Positions 35,538-43,740 of a stretch of 64,000 nucleotides of DNA are shown in pieces. The stretch lies in NCBI RefSeq assembly GCF_003403035.1, contig NZ_QURN01000005.1, positions 62,001 through 126,000 on the forward strand, in the 5' to 3' direction. Below the pieces are notes generated by a model. That model was not told where the DNA came from. It did not search any database and saw nothing but the letters and a program-made list of their open reading frames with translations. This stretch comes from Mesorhizobium denitrificans. GTDB lineage: Bacteria > Pseudomonadota > Alphaproteobacteria > Rhizobiales > Rhizobiaceae. Numbering within the stretch: position 1 is the first letter of the stretch; each line of letters starts with the position of its first letter. Both the position numbers and the translations under genes were made by a program.

Positions 35538-36495
35538 GCTCGCCCTGCTGTCTCTCATTTTTGAACTCGGCCTCGGCTACCCGGATCGGCTGTTCAAATC
35601 AATCGGCCATCCGGTGACGTGGATCGGCGCACTGATTACCCGGTTGGACGTCGCGCTGAATCGCCACGAATATTCGCCGCGCGAAAAGAAAATCGCAGGC
35701 TCAATTGCGGCACTGATCATCGTGCTTGTGCCTGCGGTGATCGGGCTGCTGCTGGAGCGCGTGCTGGGGTATGGCTGGATCGGGCTGATTATCTGCGCAC
35801 TGATCGGCAGTTCGCTGATCGCCCAGCGCAGCCTTGCAAAGCATGTGGAAGCGGTTGCCGACGCCCTGGAGAGCGGTGGCGTCGAGGCTGGGCGGATAGC
35901 CGTTTCGCAGATCGTGGGACGCGACCCCGAACGGCTGGACGAAGCCGCGATTTGCCGCGCGGCGATAGAAAGTCTGGCCGAGAATTTCTCGGACGGCGTG
36001 GTGGCACCGGCGTTCTGGATGGCACTCGGCGGGCTGGCAGGCGGAGCAGGTTACAAAGCCGCCAACACGGCCGACTCGATGATCGGCCACAAGAGCGACC
36101 TGTATCGGGACTTCGGCTGGGCATCCGCGCGGTTCGACGACCTCATCAATCTGCCCGCCTCGCGGCTAACCGGGCTGGCGATCATCGCGGCGGCATGGGC
36201 CTTGCCGGAAACGAACTGGAAGGCAGCGTGGGCAGCGTTGCGGCGCGACGCCGGAAAGCACCGCTCGCCAAACGCCGGCTGGCCGGAAGCCGCAATGGCT
36301 GGTGCCCTCGGTATCGCGCTGGCCGGGCCGCGCGTCTATGGCGGCGTCATGGTGCCCGATACATATATGGGCGAAGGCGGCAGGCGCGACGTAACGCCAG
36401 CTGATATTCGCCGCGCGCTGCGGCTGTATTGGACCGCCGACGCAATGCTGATCGGGTTGGTCGCGTTATGCGCGGTGTTGGGGCTGGCGAATTGA
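35536..36495 (+). CDS. cobD: Adenosylcobinamide-phosphate synthase
   Basis: 319 residues; integral membrane protein with several hydrophobic segments. Family motifs are HPVTWIGALI near the N-terminus, AAIESLAENFSDGVVAPAFW and ANTADSMIGHKSD. CobD (CbiB) joins the aminopropanol arm to cobyric acid. It functions with the neighbouring cobC, cobO and cobP. Start ATG 35536 overlaps the divergent cobC ATG. Confidence 0.94.
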   Translation: MLALLSLIFELGLGYPDRLFKSIGHPVTWIGALITRLDVALNRHEYSPREKKIAGSIAALIIVLVPAVIGLLLERVLGYGWIGLIICALIGSSLIAQRSLAKHVEAVADALESGGVEAGRIAVSQIVGRDPERLDEAAICRAAIESLAENFSDGVVAPAFWMALGGLAGGAGYKAANTADSMIGHKSDLYRDFGWASARFDDLINLPASRLTGLAIIAAAWALPETNWKAAWAALRRDAGKHRSPNAGWPEAAMAGALGIALAGPRVYGGVMVPDTYMGEGGRRDVTPADIRRALRLYWTADAMLIGLVALCAVLGLAN

Positions 36496-36528
36496 GGCGG
36501 CTTGCGCAGAGCCGTTCAAAGTTTGTGC

Positions 36529-36592
36529 TGCCCCTCAATCCGCCTGCCGGCACCTTCTTCCCGTAAACGGGGAGAGGGTAAGGGTGAGGGGC
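36529..36592. repeat. RIME/REP-like palindromic repeat, copy 6
   Basis: A clear copy with GCCCCTCAATCCGCCTGCCGG at one end and AGGGTGAGGGGCA at the other, between the convergent ends of cobD and cobO. Confidence 0.75.
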
Positions 36593-36601
36593 AAAATTGC
36601 C

Positions 36602-37219
36602 CTAAAACTCAATACCCTTCTGCGCCTTCACGCCAGCGGTGAAGTGGTGCTTTACCGCGCCCATTTCAGTGACCAGATCGGCAGCTTCGACCAGCGCAGG
36701 CTTGGCGTTACGGCCCGTCACGACCACGTGCAAATCAGGGCGGCGCGCACGCAACACAGCGACAACTTTTTCGATATCCAGGTAGTCATAACGCAGCGCG
36801 ATGTTGAGTTCATCGAGCACCAAAAGGCTGATGGAAGGATCGGCCATCAGCGACTGCACCTTCAGCCACGCGGCTTCAGCAGCAGCGATGTCGCGCTTGA
36901 TATCCTGCGTTTCCCACGTGAACCCCTCGCCCATCGTGTGCCAGACGAGCTTGTCGCCGAAGGTAGAAAACGCATCCTTCTCGCCGGAATGCCACGCGCC
37001 CTTGATGAATTGCACCACACCGACGCGCTTGCCGTAGCCGAGCATGCGCAGGGCAAGGCCGAAGGCGGCAGTGCTCTTGCCCTTGCCCGGCCCGGTGTTG
37101 ACGATCAGAAGCCCTTTTTCGACGGTCTTGCCCGCGACTTCCGCATCCTGCACGGATTTGCGCTTGGCCATCTTGGCCTTGTGTCGCTCGGCTTCGTTCT
37201 CAGAAATATCGCGCATCAT
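36602..37219 (-). CDS. cobO: Cob(I)yrinic acid a,c-diamide adenosyltransferase
   Basis: 205 residues of the CobA/CobO family: the P-loop TGPGKGKSTAAFGLALR, VQFIKGAW and LVLDELNIALRYDYLD are typical. It attaches the 5'-deoxyadenosyl group to Co(I) corrinoid using ATP. The start overlaps the cobP stop by 4 bases, so the two genes are coupled. Confidence 0.95.
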   Translation of the reverse strand: MMRDISENEAERHKAKMAKRKSVQDAEVAGKTVEKGLLIVNTGPGKGKSTAAFGLALRMLGYGKRVGVVQFIKGAWHSGEKDAFSTFGDKLVWHTMGEGFTWETQDIKRDIAAAEAAWLKVQSLMADPSISLLVLDELNIALRYDYLDIEKVVAVLRARRPDLHVVVTGRNAKPALVEAADLVTEMGAVKHHFTAGVKAQKGIEF

Positions 37220-37722
37220 TTCACCTGTATGTGTAAACCTGCGACCATGAACAGCACGCGGTTGGCAACAGCCGCAATACTCTGGTTAAGCCGCCCGGCT
37301 TCGTCGCGAAAGCGCCGGGCAAGCGCATTATCCGGCACAATGCCCAGCCCGACCTCGTTCGACACGACAAACCACGGACCGCGCGAATGCGCCAGTTTTT
37401 CGGCCAATGCAGCGCATTGCGATTCGAGATCGGCATCGGCAAGCATCTGATTGGAAAGCCAGAGCGTGAGGCAATCGACAAGCACCGGCGCGCCATCGGG
37501 AATGGCGTCTAGCGCCGCACAAAGGTCAAGCGGCGCTTCGATCGTTTGCCACGGCGAGCCACGCCGCTCGCGGTGCAGATGGATACGCTGGCGCATCTCA
37601 TCGTCAAACGCCTGCGCAGTCGCGATGTAAAACCACGGACCGCTCAACTGCTCGATCAGTTTTTCGGCATGTGCGCTCTTTCCAGAGCGCGCGCCACCAA
37701 GAATAAAAGTGAGATGAGGCAA
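37216..37722 (-). CDS. cobP: Bifunctional adenosylcobinamide kinase/guanylyltransferase
   Basis: 168 residues beginning with FILGGARSGKSAHAE, the kinase P-loop, followed by YIATAQAFDDEMRQRI and VLVDCLTLWLSNQ, then WFVVSNEVGLGIVP. This is the CobP/CobU enzyme of nucleotide-loop assembly. It is the first gene of the cobP-cobO pair. No cobalamin riboswitch sequence is visible in the 150 bases upstream. Confidence 0.95.
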   Translation of the reverse strand: MPHLTFILGGARSGKSAHAEKLIEQLSGPWFYIATAQAFDDEMRQRIHLHRERRGSPWQTIEAPLDLCAALDAIPDGAPVLVDCLTLWLSNQMLADADLESQCAALAEKLAHSRGPWFVVSNEVGLGIVPDNALARRFRDEAGRLNQSIAAVANRVLFMVAGLHIQVK

Positions 37723-37872
37723 TTCAGGCGCCGATGAGAGTACAGAAATCTGGAAGCGCGCGAACTATAGTCAATTCGCCCGCGCTATACAAAGCTGAAT
37801 CAGCGCGTGGTGCTTCACCGGACGCCGCAAGCCGTGGTAACGCTCGGCAATATTCGGAGAGCGGCGCATTCC

Positions 37873-38862
37873 ATGACCGATCTTGCACCCCCTGCCCGCA
37901 GCACGCGCCGCATCGCCGCAATCGACATTGCGCGCGGAACAGCCCTGCTGGCGATGGCGATCTACCATTTTACGTGGGATCTCGAATTTTTCGGCTATGT
38001 GGAGCCCGGCCTGACTGCCGTGGGCGGCTGGAAGCTCTTTGCGCGATGCATCGCCTCATCCTTCCTGTTTTTGGTCGGGGTGAGCCTTTTCCTCGCCCAC
38101 GCAAACGCGATTCGCTGGCGACCATTTCTGATTCGACTGGCGAAGGTGGCGGCAGCCGCAGCGCTCATCAGCATCGCGACATACATCGCGACGCCCGGCG
38201 CTTTTATATTCTTCGGGATTCTGCACCAGATCGCGCTGGCGAGCCTGCTCGGTCTGCTATTCATCCGCGCGCCATTTTGGCTGACGCTGTTGGTCGCGGC
38301 GGCGGTGATCGCGGCTCCGCAGCTTCTGCGCTCCGAAGTGTTTGCGCATCCGGCGCTGTGGTGGGTGGGGCTTGCGCCGACAAATCCGCGCTCCAACGAT
38401 TACGTGCCGCTTTTCCCGTGGTTTGGCGCAGTGCTGATAGGCATAGCGGCAGCCAAATTCGCAACGGCTAGCGGACTGCTGGAAAGATTACGGCAAGCGG
38501 GCGAGCCGCGCTGGTCACGACCGCTCGATTTCCTCGGAAGGCACAGCCTTGCCTTTTACCTGATTCACCAACCGGTGCTGATCGGCTTGGTCTGGATCGC
38601 TGCACAGATTATTCCGCCAACACCGATTTCAAATGAACAGCAATTCGTTCGCGCATGCCAGCGCACATGCGAGCAAACGCGCGATGCGGACTTCTGCTCT
38701 GCGTATTGCGTCTGTATGCTGGACGAGTTGAGCGACAATGGCTTGATGGACGGCATGTTCAACTCCGCGCAATCTGCGGAGCAACGCGAGACGGTTCAGA
38801 ACCTCGCGGCACAATGCACCATCAGGACACAGGACGCTCTGTCAGGAGGGCTTCCGAAATGA
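37873..38862 (+). CDS. DUF1624 (HGSNAT-like) membrane protein with a C-terminal twin CX3C motif
   Basis: 329 residues from the ATG at 37873. The first segment AIDIARGTALLAMAIYHFTWD matches the DUF1624/heparan-alpha-glucosaminide N-acetyltransferase-like catalytic region, and seven to eight hydrophobic helices follow. After the last one comes an extension of ~70 residues with CQRTC-x8-CSAYCVC, a twin CX3C arrangement capable of two disulfides. An acyltransferase role is likely from the family but the substrate is unknown. It overlaps the next gene by ATGA. Confidence 0.8.
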   Translation: MTDLAPPARSTRRIAAIDIARGTALLAMAIYHFTWDLEFFGYVEPGLTAVGGWKLFARCIASSFLFLVGVSLFLAHANAIRWRPFLIRLAKVAAAAALISIATYIATPGAFIFFGILHQIALASLLGLLFIRAPFWLTLLVAAAVIAAPQLLRSEVFAHPALWWVGLAPTNPRSNDYVPLFPWFGAVLIGIAAAKFATASGLLERLRQAGEPRWSRPLDFLGRHSLAFYLIHQPVLIGLVWIAAQIIPPTPISNEQQFVRACQRTCEQTRDADFCSAYCVCMLDELSDNGLMDGMFNSAQSAEQRETVQNLAAQCTIRTQDALSGGLPK

Positions 38863-39329
38863 CACCGACGCCACCAAATCGCATTCCGTGGCCGCCTTTA
38901 ATCTATATCTTAGCCGCGGCGGCGAGCGTGATTGCGGACTGGCTCATGCCTCTGCCCTGGGTGCCCTCGCCGCTATCGGACCTGCTGGTGGCAATTGGTG
39001 GGCTGTGCATCTACGCAGCGCTGGCAATCGACTTTTCTGCAATGGGAAAAATGCGCAAGGCAAAGACGCCGATAATGCCGACGCATTCCGCCGAACATCT
39101 GGTGACAAACGGCGCATTCTCCTTCAGCCGCAACCCGATCTATCTGGGTAATACGCTGCTGATGTTCGGCGTCGCGCTGGTCTATGGAAGCGTGTGGTTT
39201 ATCGTGTTCGGGCTGATTGCAGCGTACGCAGTCCAAAAGCTTGCGATTGAGCGCGAAGAGCGCCATCTCGCCCAGCGTTTCGGCAAAAAATATCATGACT
39301 ACGCAAAGCGCGTGCGTCGCTGGATATGA
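38859..39329 (+). CDS. Isoprenylcysteine carboxyl methyltransferase-like membrane protein
   Basis: 156 residues with four hydrophobic segments and the ICMT-like C-terminal motif GAFSFSRNPIYLGN, then EEREERHLAQRFGKKYHDYAKRV-like basic tail. Members methylate lipids or small membrane thiols; bacterial ones are mostly uncharacterised. It is translationally coupled to the DUF1624 gene, so the two probably act in one membrane modification. Confidence 0.88.
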   Translation: MTPTPPNRIPWPPLIYILAAAASVIADWLMPLPWVPSPLSDLLVAIGGLCIYAALAIDFSAMGKMRKAKTPIMPTHSAEHLVTNGAFSFSRNPIYLGNTLLMFGVALVYGSVWFIVFGLIAAYAVQKLAIEREERHLAQRFGKKYHDYAKRVRRWI

Positions 39330-39388
39330 TTTTGAGGATATATTTCAATATATTGAAGCGCATTCCTGAATCTGCATGAGAGGTTTGA

Positions 39389-40096
39389 ATGACACCGCAT
39401 AACCACGCAAAGCCGGGTGATTTCGCAGAAGCCGTGCTGCTGCCGGGCGACCCGTTGCGCGCAAAATGGATCGCGGAAAACTTCTTCGAGAACCCGCAGC
39501 AAGTGAACAGCGTGCGCAACTGCCTCGGCTTTACAGGCACGGTGCAAGGCAAGCGCATTTCCGTGCAGGCAACCGGCATGGGCCAGCCTTCGCTTTCGAT
39601 TTACGTCCACGAACTGATCAATGTTTACGGCGCGAAAACGCTGATACGCGTCGGCACCTGTGGCGGCTTAAGCACCAAGGTAAAGGTGCGCGACCTGATT
39701 ATCGCGCAGGCCGCGACAACCGATTCCGCCATCGTGCGCGACGCATTTCCGGGCTACGGCTATGCGCCAATCGCGAATTTCGAACTACTGGCTTCGGCTG
39801 TTGAAAAGGCGCGGAAAGCGGGCTTGCGCAGCCACGTCTGCAATATTCTTTCAAGCGATGTATTCTATCAGGACGGTTTTTCGGCCTACGAGAAGCTGGC
39901 CGCACATGGCGTGCTGGGCGTGGAGATGGAGGCGGCGGCCCTCTACCTGCTGGCCGCGCGATACAATGCGCGGGCACTGGCGATTTGCACGATGACGGAC
40001 TGCCTTGTGACGCACGAGGAAATGAGCGCAGCGGACCGGCAAAGCTCGCTGACGGAAATGGTGAAGCTCGCGCTGGACGTGGCCGTTTCGACCTGA
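39389..40096 (+). CDS. deoD: Purine-nucleoside phosphorylase
   Basis: 235 residues, the usual size of the hexameric bacterial enzyme. Signature stretches: VLLPGDPLRAKWIAENF at residues 11-27, GMGQPSLSIYVHELINVYG, TLIRVGTCGG and GVEMEAAALYLLAA. It splits purine nucleosides with phosphate. It ends 3 bases before the convergent MerR gene. Confidence 0.96.
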   Translation: MTPHNHAKPGDFAEAVLLPGDPLRAKWIAENFFENPQQVNSVRNCLGFTGTVQGKRISVQATGMGQPSLSIYVHELINVYGAKTLIRVGTCGGLSTKVKVRDLIIAQAATTDSAIVRDAFPGYGYAPIANFELLASAVEKARKAGLRSHVCNILSSDVFYQDGFSAYEKLAAHGVLGVEMEAAALYLLAARYNARALAICTMTDCLVTHEEMSAADRQSSLTEMVKLALDVAVST

Positions 40097-40099
40097 CGA

Positions 40100-40486
40100 T
40101 CAGGTGTTGACGCCAAGCTCAGCGAGGCGCTCTACGCAAGCTTCTTCCGCCTGATCGAGTTCAGCCAGAGATTCCTCAAGATCGCGCCGCTTCTGGCGCA
40201 AATGTTCGCGCTTTTCATGCATGCGCTGGATCATCAGCTTGAGCTGTCCGACCTCGCCCGGCGGCTCCCGATACATCTGAATGATTTCGCGTATCTCGTT
40301 GATGGAAAAGCCCAATCTCTTGCCGCGCAAAATCTGGCGGATCAAATGTCGATCCGACGGGCGGAACAGCCGTGTGCGCCCGCGTCGGAAAGGCTGGATC
40401 AGCCCCTCGTCCTCATAAAAGCGCAATGTTCGCGTGGAGATGTCAAACTCGCGGGTGAGTTCGGTAATCGAATAGTATTCCCGCAT
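40100..40486 (-). CDS. MerR-family transcriptional regulator (LiuR-like)
   Basis: 128 residues from the ATG at 40486. N-terminal MerR winged helix: YSITELTREFDISTRTLRFYEDEGLI then RRGRTRLF. A C-terminal coiled coil follows (about residues 75-125). There is no metal-binding Cys set, as in regulators of branched-chain acyl-CoA catabolism (LiuR type) or stress. A box TTTACGTAAAAGTCAA lies 48 bases upstream and resembles the LiuR operator type. The gene's upstream neighbour has been changed by insertion of the element at 40535. Confidence 0.88.
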   Translation of the reverse strand: MREYYSITELTREFDISTRTLRFYEDEGLIQPFRRGRTRLFRPSDRHLIRQILRGKRLGFSINEIREIIQMYREPPGEVGQLKLMIQRMHEKREHLRQKRRDLEESLAELDQAEEACVERLAELGVNT

Positions 40487-40534
40487 GTGACCGACTCGGA
40501 GTTCCAAAATTTGTTGGCAAAATGCCACGACATT

Positions 40535-40549
40535 TACGTAAAAGTCAAT
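40535..40549. repeat. Left attachment-site candidate (attL core)
   Basis: TACGTAAAAGTCAAT, identical to 50493-50507. It forms part of the TTTACGTAAAAGTCAA box upstream of the MerR gene. Bases on either side differ between the two copies, so the identity is limited to 15 bp. Confidence 0.6.
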
Positions 40550-40633
40550 ACCGAAAACAAGCCGACGAAACATAACAAATTGAAAACGTTACGCAATTTG
40601 ACGATTTGCGAGGGTAACTGAGGGGGCTGCCAA

Positions 40634-40648
40634 TCGCCCTTCCCCACA
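40634..40648. repeat. Left arm repeat TCGCCCTTCCCCACA
   Basis: Exact copy of 50322-50336, in the same orientation, with similar flanking (TATTTCCCCAC against ATTTCCCTAC). Together with the core repeat it gives both element ends a matching inner sequence, as integrase arm sites would. The surrounding 40550-40825 stretch holds no other gene; a ribosome site for the HEPN gene is at its right end. Confidence 0.5.
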
Positions 40649-40825
40649 TATTTCCCCACAACAAAACGCGCGCTGCAACGGATTGCGGCTCGCTCCTTGC
40701 AAGGTCTATGCGTAGGCACCTTTGGTGTCAATGTGGACCATCGAGCCCAGATCTTTGGGAAAGATTCAGCGCATGTGAAGATTAAGTCTGTACCCTGTGG
40801 GTTGGTTGCCCATTCAGGAGGTCAG

Positions 40826-41458
40826 ATGCCATCACAATCGGCTGGAGAGTATGAAACCCTTATAGGTTGGGTAGATCAGATTTTCGGCATACACGGACAA
40901 TTGCAGCAAGGACGCGGCAGGCGGCATGAACAAGAAGCTTTGCATCGTGCCAGTGTTGTTCTCACCGTCGCCGCATGGGAGTCGTATGTCGAAAAGATTC
41001 TTCAAGAAGCTTTGAACGCAATTTCTGTTAGCTATCAGAATACAACGCCTAGCGCGCCACAATGGTCTATCCACGCGTTCGAGATGCGCAGGGCGCAGTT
41101 GAACAGCGAAATTAACAAGTTCAATACGCCCAACTCTGAGAACGTTAGGCGACTGTTCAATGACTCTCTTGGATTCGATCCTTGGCCAGCATGGCAATGG
41201 AGACAGGGACGCCGAAATTGGGCGTCAAGTGCGGTAAGAGAGCGAATAAATAACTGGCTGAATATACGACATTCAATAGCGCACGGGTTTGCGTTACCTG
41301 CCCAAATCATATGGCTGGCGGGATCAAACGGCCAGTCGCGACTGACACTCAATCTCGTTAAGGAATGCAGGGAACTGTTCGATTTTTTGGTGCGCGAAAC
41401 GGATCGAGCATTCTCGCACCATTTGATGCAGAGCCACGGAATGCCAGCCCCTTGGTAG
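40826..41458 (+). CDS. HEPN-domain protein (RiboL-PSP-HEPN-like)
   Basis: 210 residues from the ATG at 40826, which has a perfect AGGAGG site. The C-terminal third has the HEPN core R-x4-H motif (IRHSIAHG) preceded by a long helix with NNWLN. An N-terminal helix region carries ASVVLTVAAWESYVEKIL, as in HEPN proteins of the RiboL-PSP/MAE_28990 types. HEPN domains are often RNases in toxin or antiviral systems. No nucleotidyltransferase partner lies next to it. It may be defence cargo of the element. Confidence 0.75.
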   Translation: MPSQSAGEYETLIGWVDQIFGIHGQLQQGRGRRHEQEALHRASVVLTVAAWESYVEKILQEALNAISVSYQNTTPSAPQWSIHAFEMRRAQLNSEINKFNTPNSENVRRLFNDSLGFDPWPAWQWRQGRRNWASSAVRERINNWLNIRHSIAHGFALPAQIIWLAGSNGQSRLTLNLVKECRELFDFLVRETDRAFSHHLMQSHGMPAPW

Positions 41459-42172
41459 TCACGTCGAGCGTAGCGATCCAAAAACAGGAGTTACACCCCA
41501 GTGCAGTTGTGGCTGGCCGTCCACAAGCGCAGCACGTCCGACTACGGTGTACCTGCCCAACCAATAGATTTGGTGCTGCTGATTGAACACATCAAAATAT
41601 TCGACTTCGCAAGCGATGAAGATGCTTTGTCGTTCTTCTTGCACGGCTTGGCGACCTTCCGCTGCAATATCTACTGGTACGTACAGGTTCACATTTTGCT
41701 GCGCCGCAAGCTCCATTTCGCTCAAACTGCCGAACGCAAAATCGGATTTGTCGGGCACGTCATGGGCGACAAGCGTAGCTGACCGATGCTGAACATTCCT
41801 AGCAGGGGACAGTCCTGTATTGTCGATCCGTAGTTGGAACGAGAGATCGCCGTGCAAATGGCACTCAAACGCCGCAACGGCAACTATTCCGAGATAAGCG
41901 CGAACCTGTGCTTGACCAATATCGCGAGTTAGCTCGACGGTTTGATTTGCGGAATCTACAGCATCGCGCGTTGCTTTAAGCGTTTCAGATAACAGGTAAA
42001 TTGCCCAAAGACTTACTCCGACAGAAACGAGTGCGGCTATCGCCATCAGCCATTGCGGGTATCCGTCCTCTAGCTTGAAGTAGAGGAGGCCGCTGAGAAT
42101 TAGCAAGGCAAATATGCCAGCAACCACAACTGCCAGTGGTATCATCAGACTCGTTTGTTTGTGGTCCGACAT
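41459..42172 (-). CDS. Two-helix membrane protein, hypothetical
   Basis: 237 residues. Two N-terminal transmembrane helices (about residues 10-32 and 42-62) and then ~170 soluble residues, mainly beta-predicted, beginning with a short coiled stretch (TLKATRDAVDSANQTVELTRD). The layout is that of small membrane proteins found in many mobile elements; no family name is certain. It converges directly on the HEPN gene with no base between their stops. Confidence 0.7.
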   Translation of the reverse strand: MSDHKQTSLMIPLAVVVAGIFALLILSGLLYFKLEDGYPQWLMAIAALVSVGVSLWAIYLLSETLKATRDAVDSANQTVELTRDIGQAQVRAYLGIVAVAAFECHLHGDLSFQLRIDNTGLSPARNVQHRSATLVAHDVPDKSDFAFGSLSEMELAAQQNVNLYVPVDIAAEGRQAVQEERQSIFIACEVEYFDVFNQQHQIYWLGRYTVVGRAALVDGQPQLHWGVTPVFGSLRST

Positions 42173-42283
42173 TTTCGACCCTAGACGTTATTGTTGGCGA
42201 AACATCTTAGAGGCACATAAAGTTCTCTCTAAAACAATACAGGTCCGCCGCTCGACTGCCGAGCAGGGCTTCGGTCCGCCACG

Positions 42284-42577
42284 TTAATCCGCTGTCACAA
42301 TCTCAACCCGCGCCCTTATGGCTTCGGTCTTGCTCTTTGCTGACAAGTAAACAAGAGAGGCTTCGAGTTCCCCGTTTCGGATTCCTTCGGCAACGCGATC
42401 CTTCGCCCGATTGAGCAAGTCCGTCTCGATACGCTCACGCAATGCCTGCAACTCGGGATTTTCCGAAAGATACACGTAAACGCTTTGGCGCGAGCAACCC
42501 AACGCCCTTGCAGCTTGCGCAACAATACCACCCGCATTGTGCAGTGCTGTGGCAACTCGCTCAGGGGTAAGTTTCAT
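42284..42577 (-). CDS. HTH protein resembling a small terminase subunit
   Basis: 97 residues. The N-terminal half is a helix-turn-helix (VATALHNAGGIVAQAARALGC then SRQSVYVYLSENPEL), the C-terminal half is helical and charged. Size and layout recall the DNA-binding domain of phage small terminase subunits (TerS), but no large terminase lies in the element. It could also be a simple regulator. Its start overlaps the stop of the 50-aa gene by ATGA. Confidence 0.65.
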   Translation of the reverse strand: MKLTPERVATALHNAGGIVAQAARALGCSRQSVYVYLSENPELQALRERIETDLLNRAKDRVAEGIRNGELEASLVYLSAKSKTEAIRARVEIVTAD

Positions 42578-42726
42578 CTGATCGAATCCTTTTTCTGGGT
42601 TTCAATCGCTGGCGGGATCAAGCGATCTCGGTCGAACTCAATCCCACCAGCGCTATCGGTTGCCGCAAGCCCGCGCTCAAGGCCACGCAACCGTATGCAA
42701 ACTGAACTGTGGAGGAAGACCACCAT
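42574..42726 (-). CDS. 50-residue hypothetical protein coupled to the HTH gene
   Basis: From ATG 42726, 7 bases after GGAGGAGGG, to a TGA inside the ATGA overlap with the HTH gene. The product begins MVVFLHSSVCIRLRGLERGL. Strong start signal and exact coupling make it a convincing gene in spite of its length. It has no recognisable domain. Confidence 0.65.
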   Translation of the reverse strand: MVVFLHSSVCIRLRGLERGLAATDSAGGIEFDRDRLIPPAIETQKKDSIR

Positions 42727-42795
42727 GTCAAAGCCCTCCTCCACAGCCTAACAACGACGATCCGATCCGAGCAGGAAAAATCGTCGCTGAATTCC

Positions 42796-43434
42796 TCAGA
42801 TTGTGGGCAACTCGACCCCGAGCGTATTAGCCGCGTTAGTTGCTTTCGTCTGCAATTCGGAAAACGACCTACGCAACTCTTGTGTGCGATAGAAGGCCTG
42901 CTCGTCTTCCATGCGCTGCTGATGCCGTGCTGCGGCTTCCGCCAGCCCGTCCAACTCCGCGCTAACCCGCGGTGCGTTGGCCGCATAGTCAGCAAGTGCG
43001 GCCCGTGCCGCCCGTTCGCGATCTGCTCGCTCGTCAAGCTTACGATCAACCTTTGCATCGATCTTTCGGATGAAGCCGCGCAGATGGACCGCTGTCACGA
43101 TCAGATCAGCATCATCGTTGTCCAGCCGCGCCGGTTGAAGATGACCCAATCCAAGATTGTTCCAACGCCAGTTTGTCGGCGTGCCGCTCTTGAAATATCG
43201 AGCCTTTGCCTCTTCTGCCTCGCCCTTAGACGGTGGACGCAAATCCTCCGTCCCTTTGTTGAGCGTGTATCTGATCCGCATGAGACTGTTCATGGCGTCT
43301 TGACGGGAGAACGGCGGATTGAGCATCCGTGATTGCTCGTTCTGGAAAATCGGATAATCAGGGCAATCGTTCTCGTTCGGCCACAGGTCGGACGGATCGA
43401 AAACCTGCGTGAGGTCATAATCTCGGACGGTCAT
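42796..43434 (-). CDS. 212-residue hypothetical protein with helical C-terminus
   Basis: Starts at ATG 43434, with GGAGGACTGA upstream, just after the stop of the preceding small gene. The first half is acidic (DLTQVFDPSDLWPNENDCPDYP); residues ~110-205 are Ala/Glu/Arg-rich and predicted coiled coil. No family recognised. It belongs to the leftward run of small element genes. Confidence 0.7.
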   Translation of the reverse strand: MTVRDYDLTQVFDPSDLWPNENDCPDYPIFQNEQSRMLNPPFSRQDAMNSLMRIRYTLNKGTEDLRPPSKGEAEEAKARYFKSGTPTNWRWNNLGLGHLQPARLDNDDADLIVTAVHLRGFIRKIDAKVDRKLDERADRERAARAALADYAANAPRVSAELDGLAEAAARHQQRMEDEQAFYRTQELRRSFSELQTKATNAANTLGVELPTI

Positions 43435-43438
43435 GATC

Positions 43439-43729
43439 TCAGTCCTCCGCCCGTGGAAGCTTGTAGCCGAAGTCTTTTCGTCTTTCGGCCTTCGGCTTGT
43501 CGTCGCCCCCGTCCGCTTTGGGCGGTTTGAACTCATGGAGTTTATTGTCGATTCTTTTTCCCGCAGCCTTCGCCTGCTTCTTCTCGACCTCGGCGATCCG
43601 GCTAACCAAAGGCTCAATGGCTTTCGTGATTTCTTTTTCGACGGCGCTCGCCACGCGCTCGGCAATGCCTTCGACGTTAGTCCGTTCCTGCTGGCCCTGC
43701 GAGCCTGTGGTCACAAATTGCCTATTCAT
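43439..43729 (-). CDS. 96-residue charged hypothetical protein
   Basis: Starts at ATG 43729 behind GAAGGAACG. Lys/Glu-rich with a central coiled coil (VASAVEKEITKAIEPLVSRIAEV). The basic C-terminal tail resembles nucleic-acid or scaffold proteins, but no assignment is possible. The upstream gene ends within 12 bases of it. Confidence 0.65.
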   Translation of the reverse strand: MNRQFVTTGSQGQQERTNVEGIAERVASAVEKEITKAIEPLVSRIAEVEKKQAKAAGKRIDNKLHEFKPPKADGGDDKPKAERRKDFGYKLPRAED

Positions 43730-43740
43730 TTTTCGTTCCT

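Noticed and set aside
37723-37872. Cobalamin riboswitch upstream of cobP-cobO
   Set aside because: No B12-box (GCCACTG-type) sequence or matching fold was seen on either strand in this gap.
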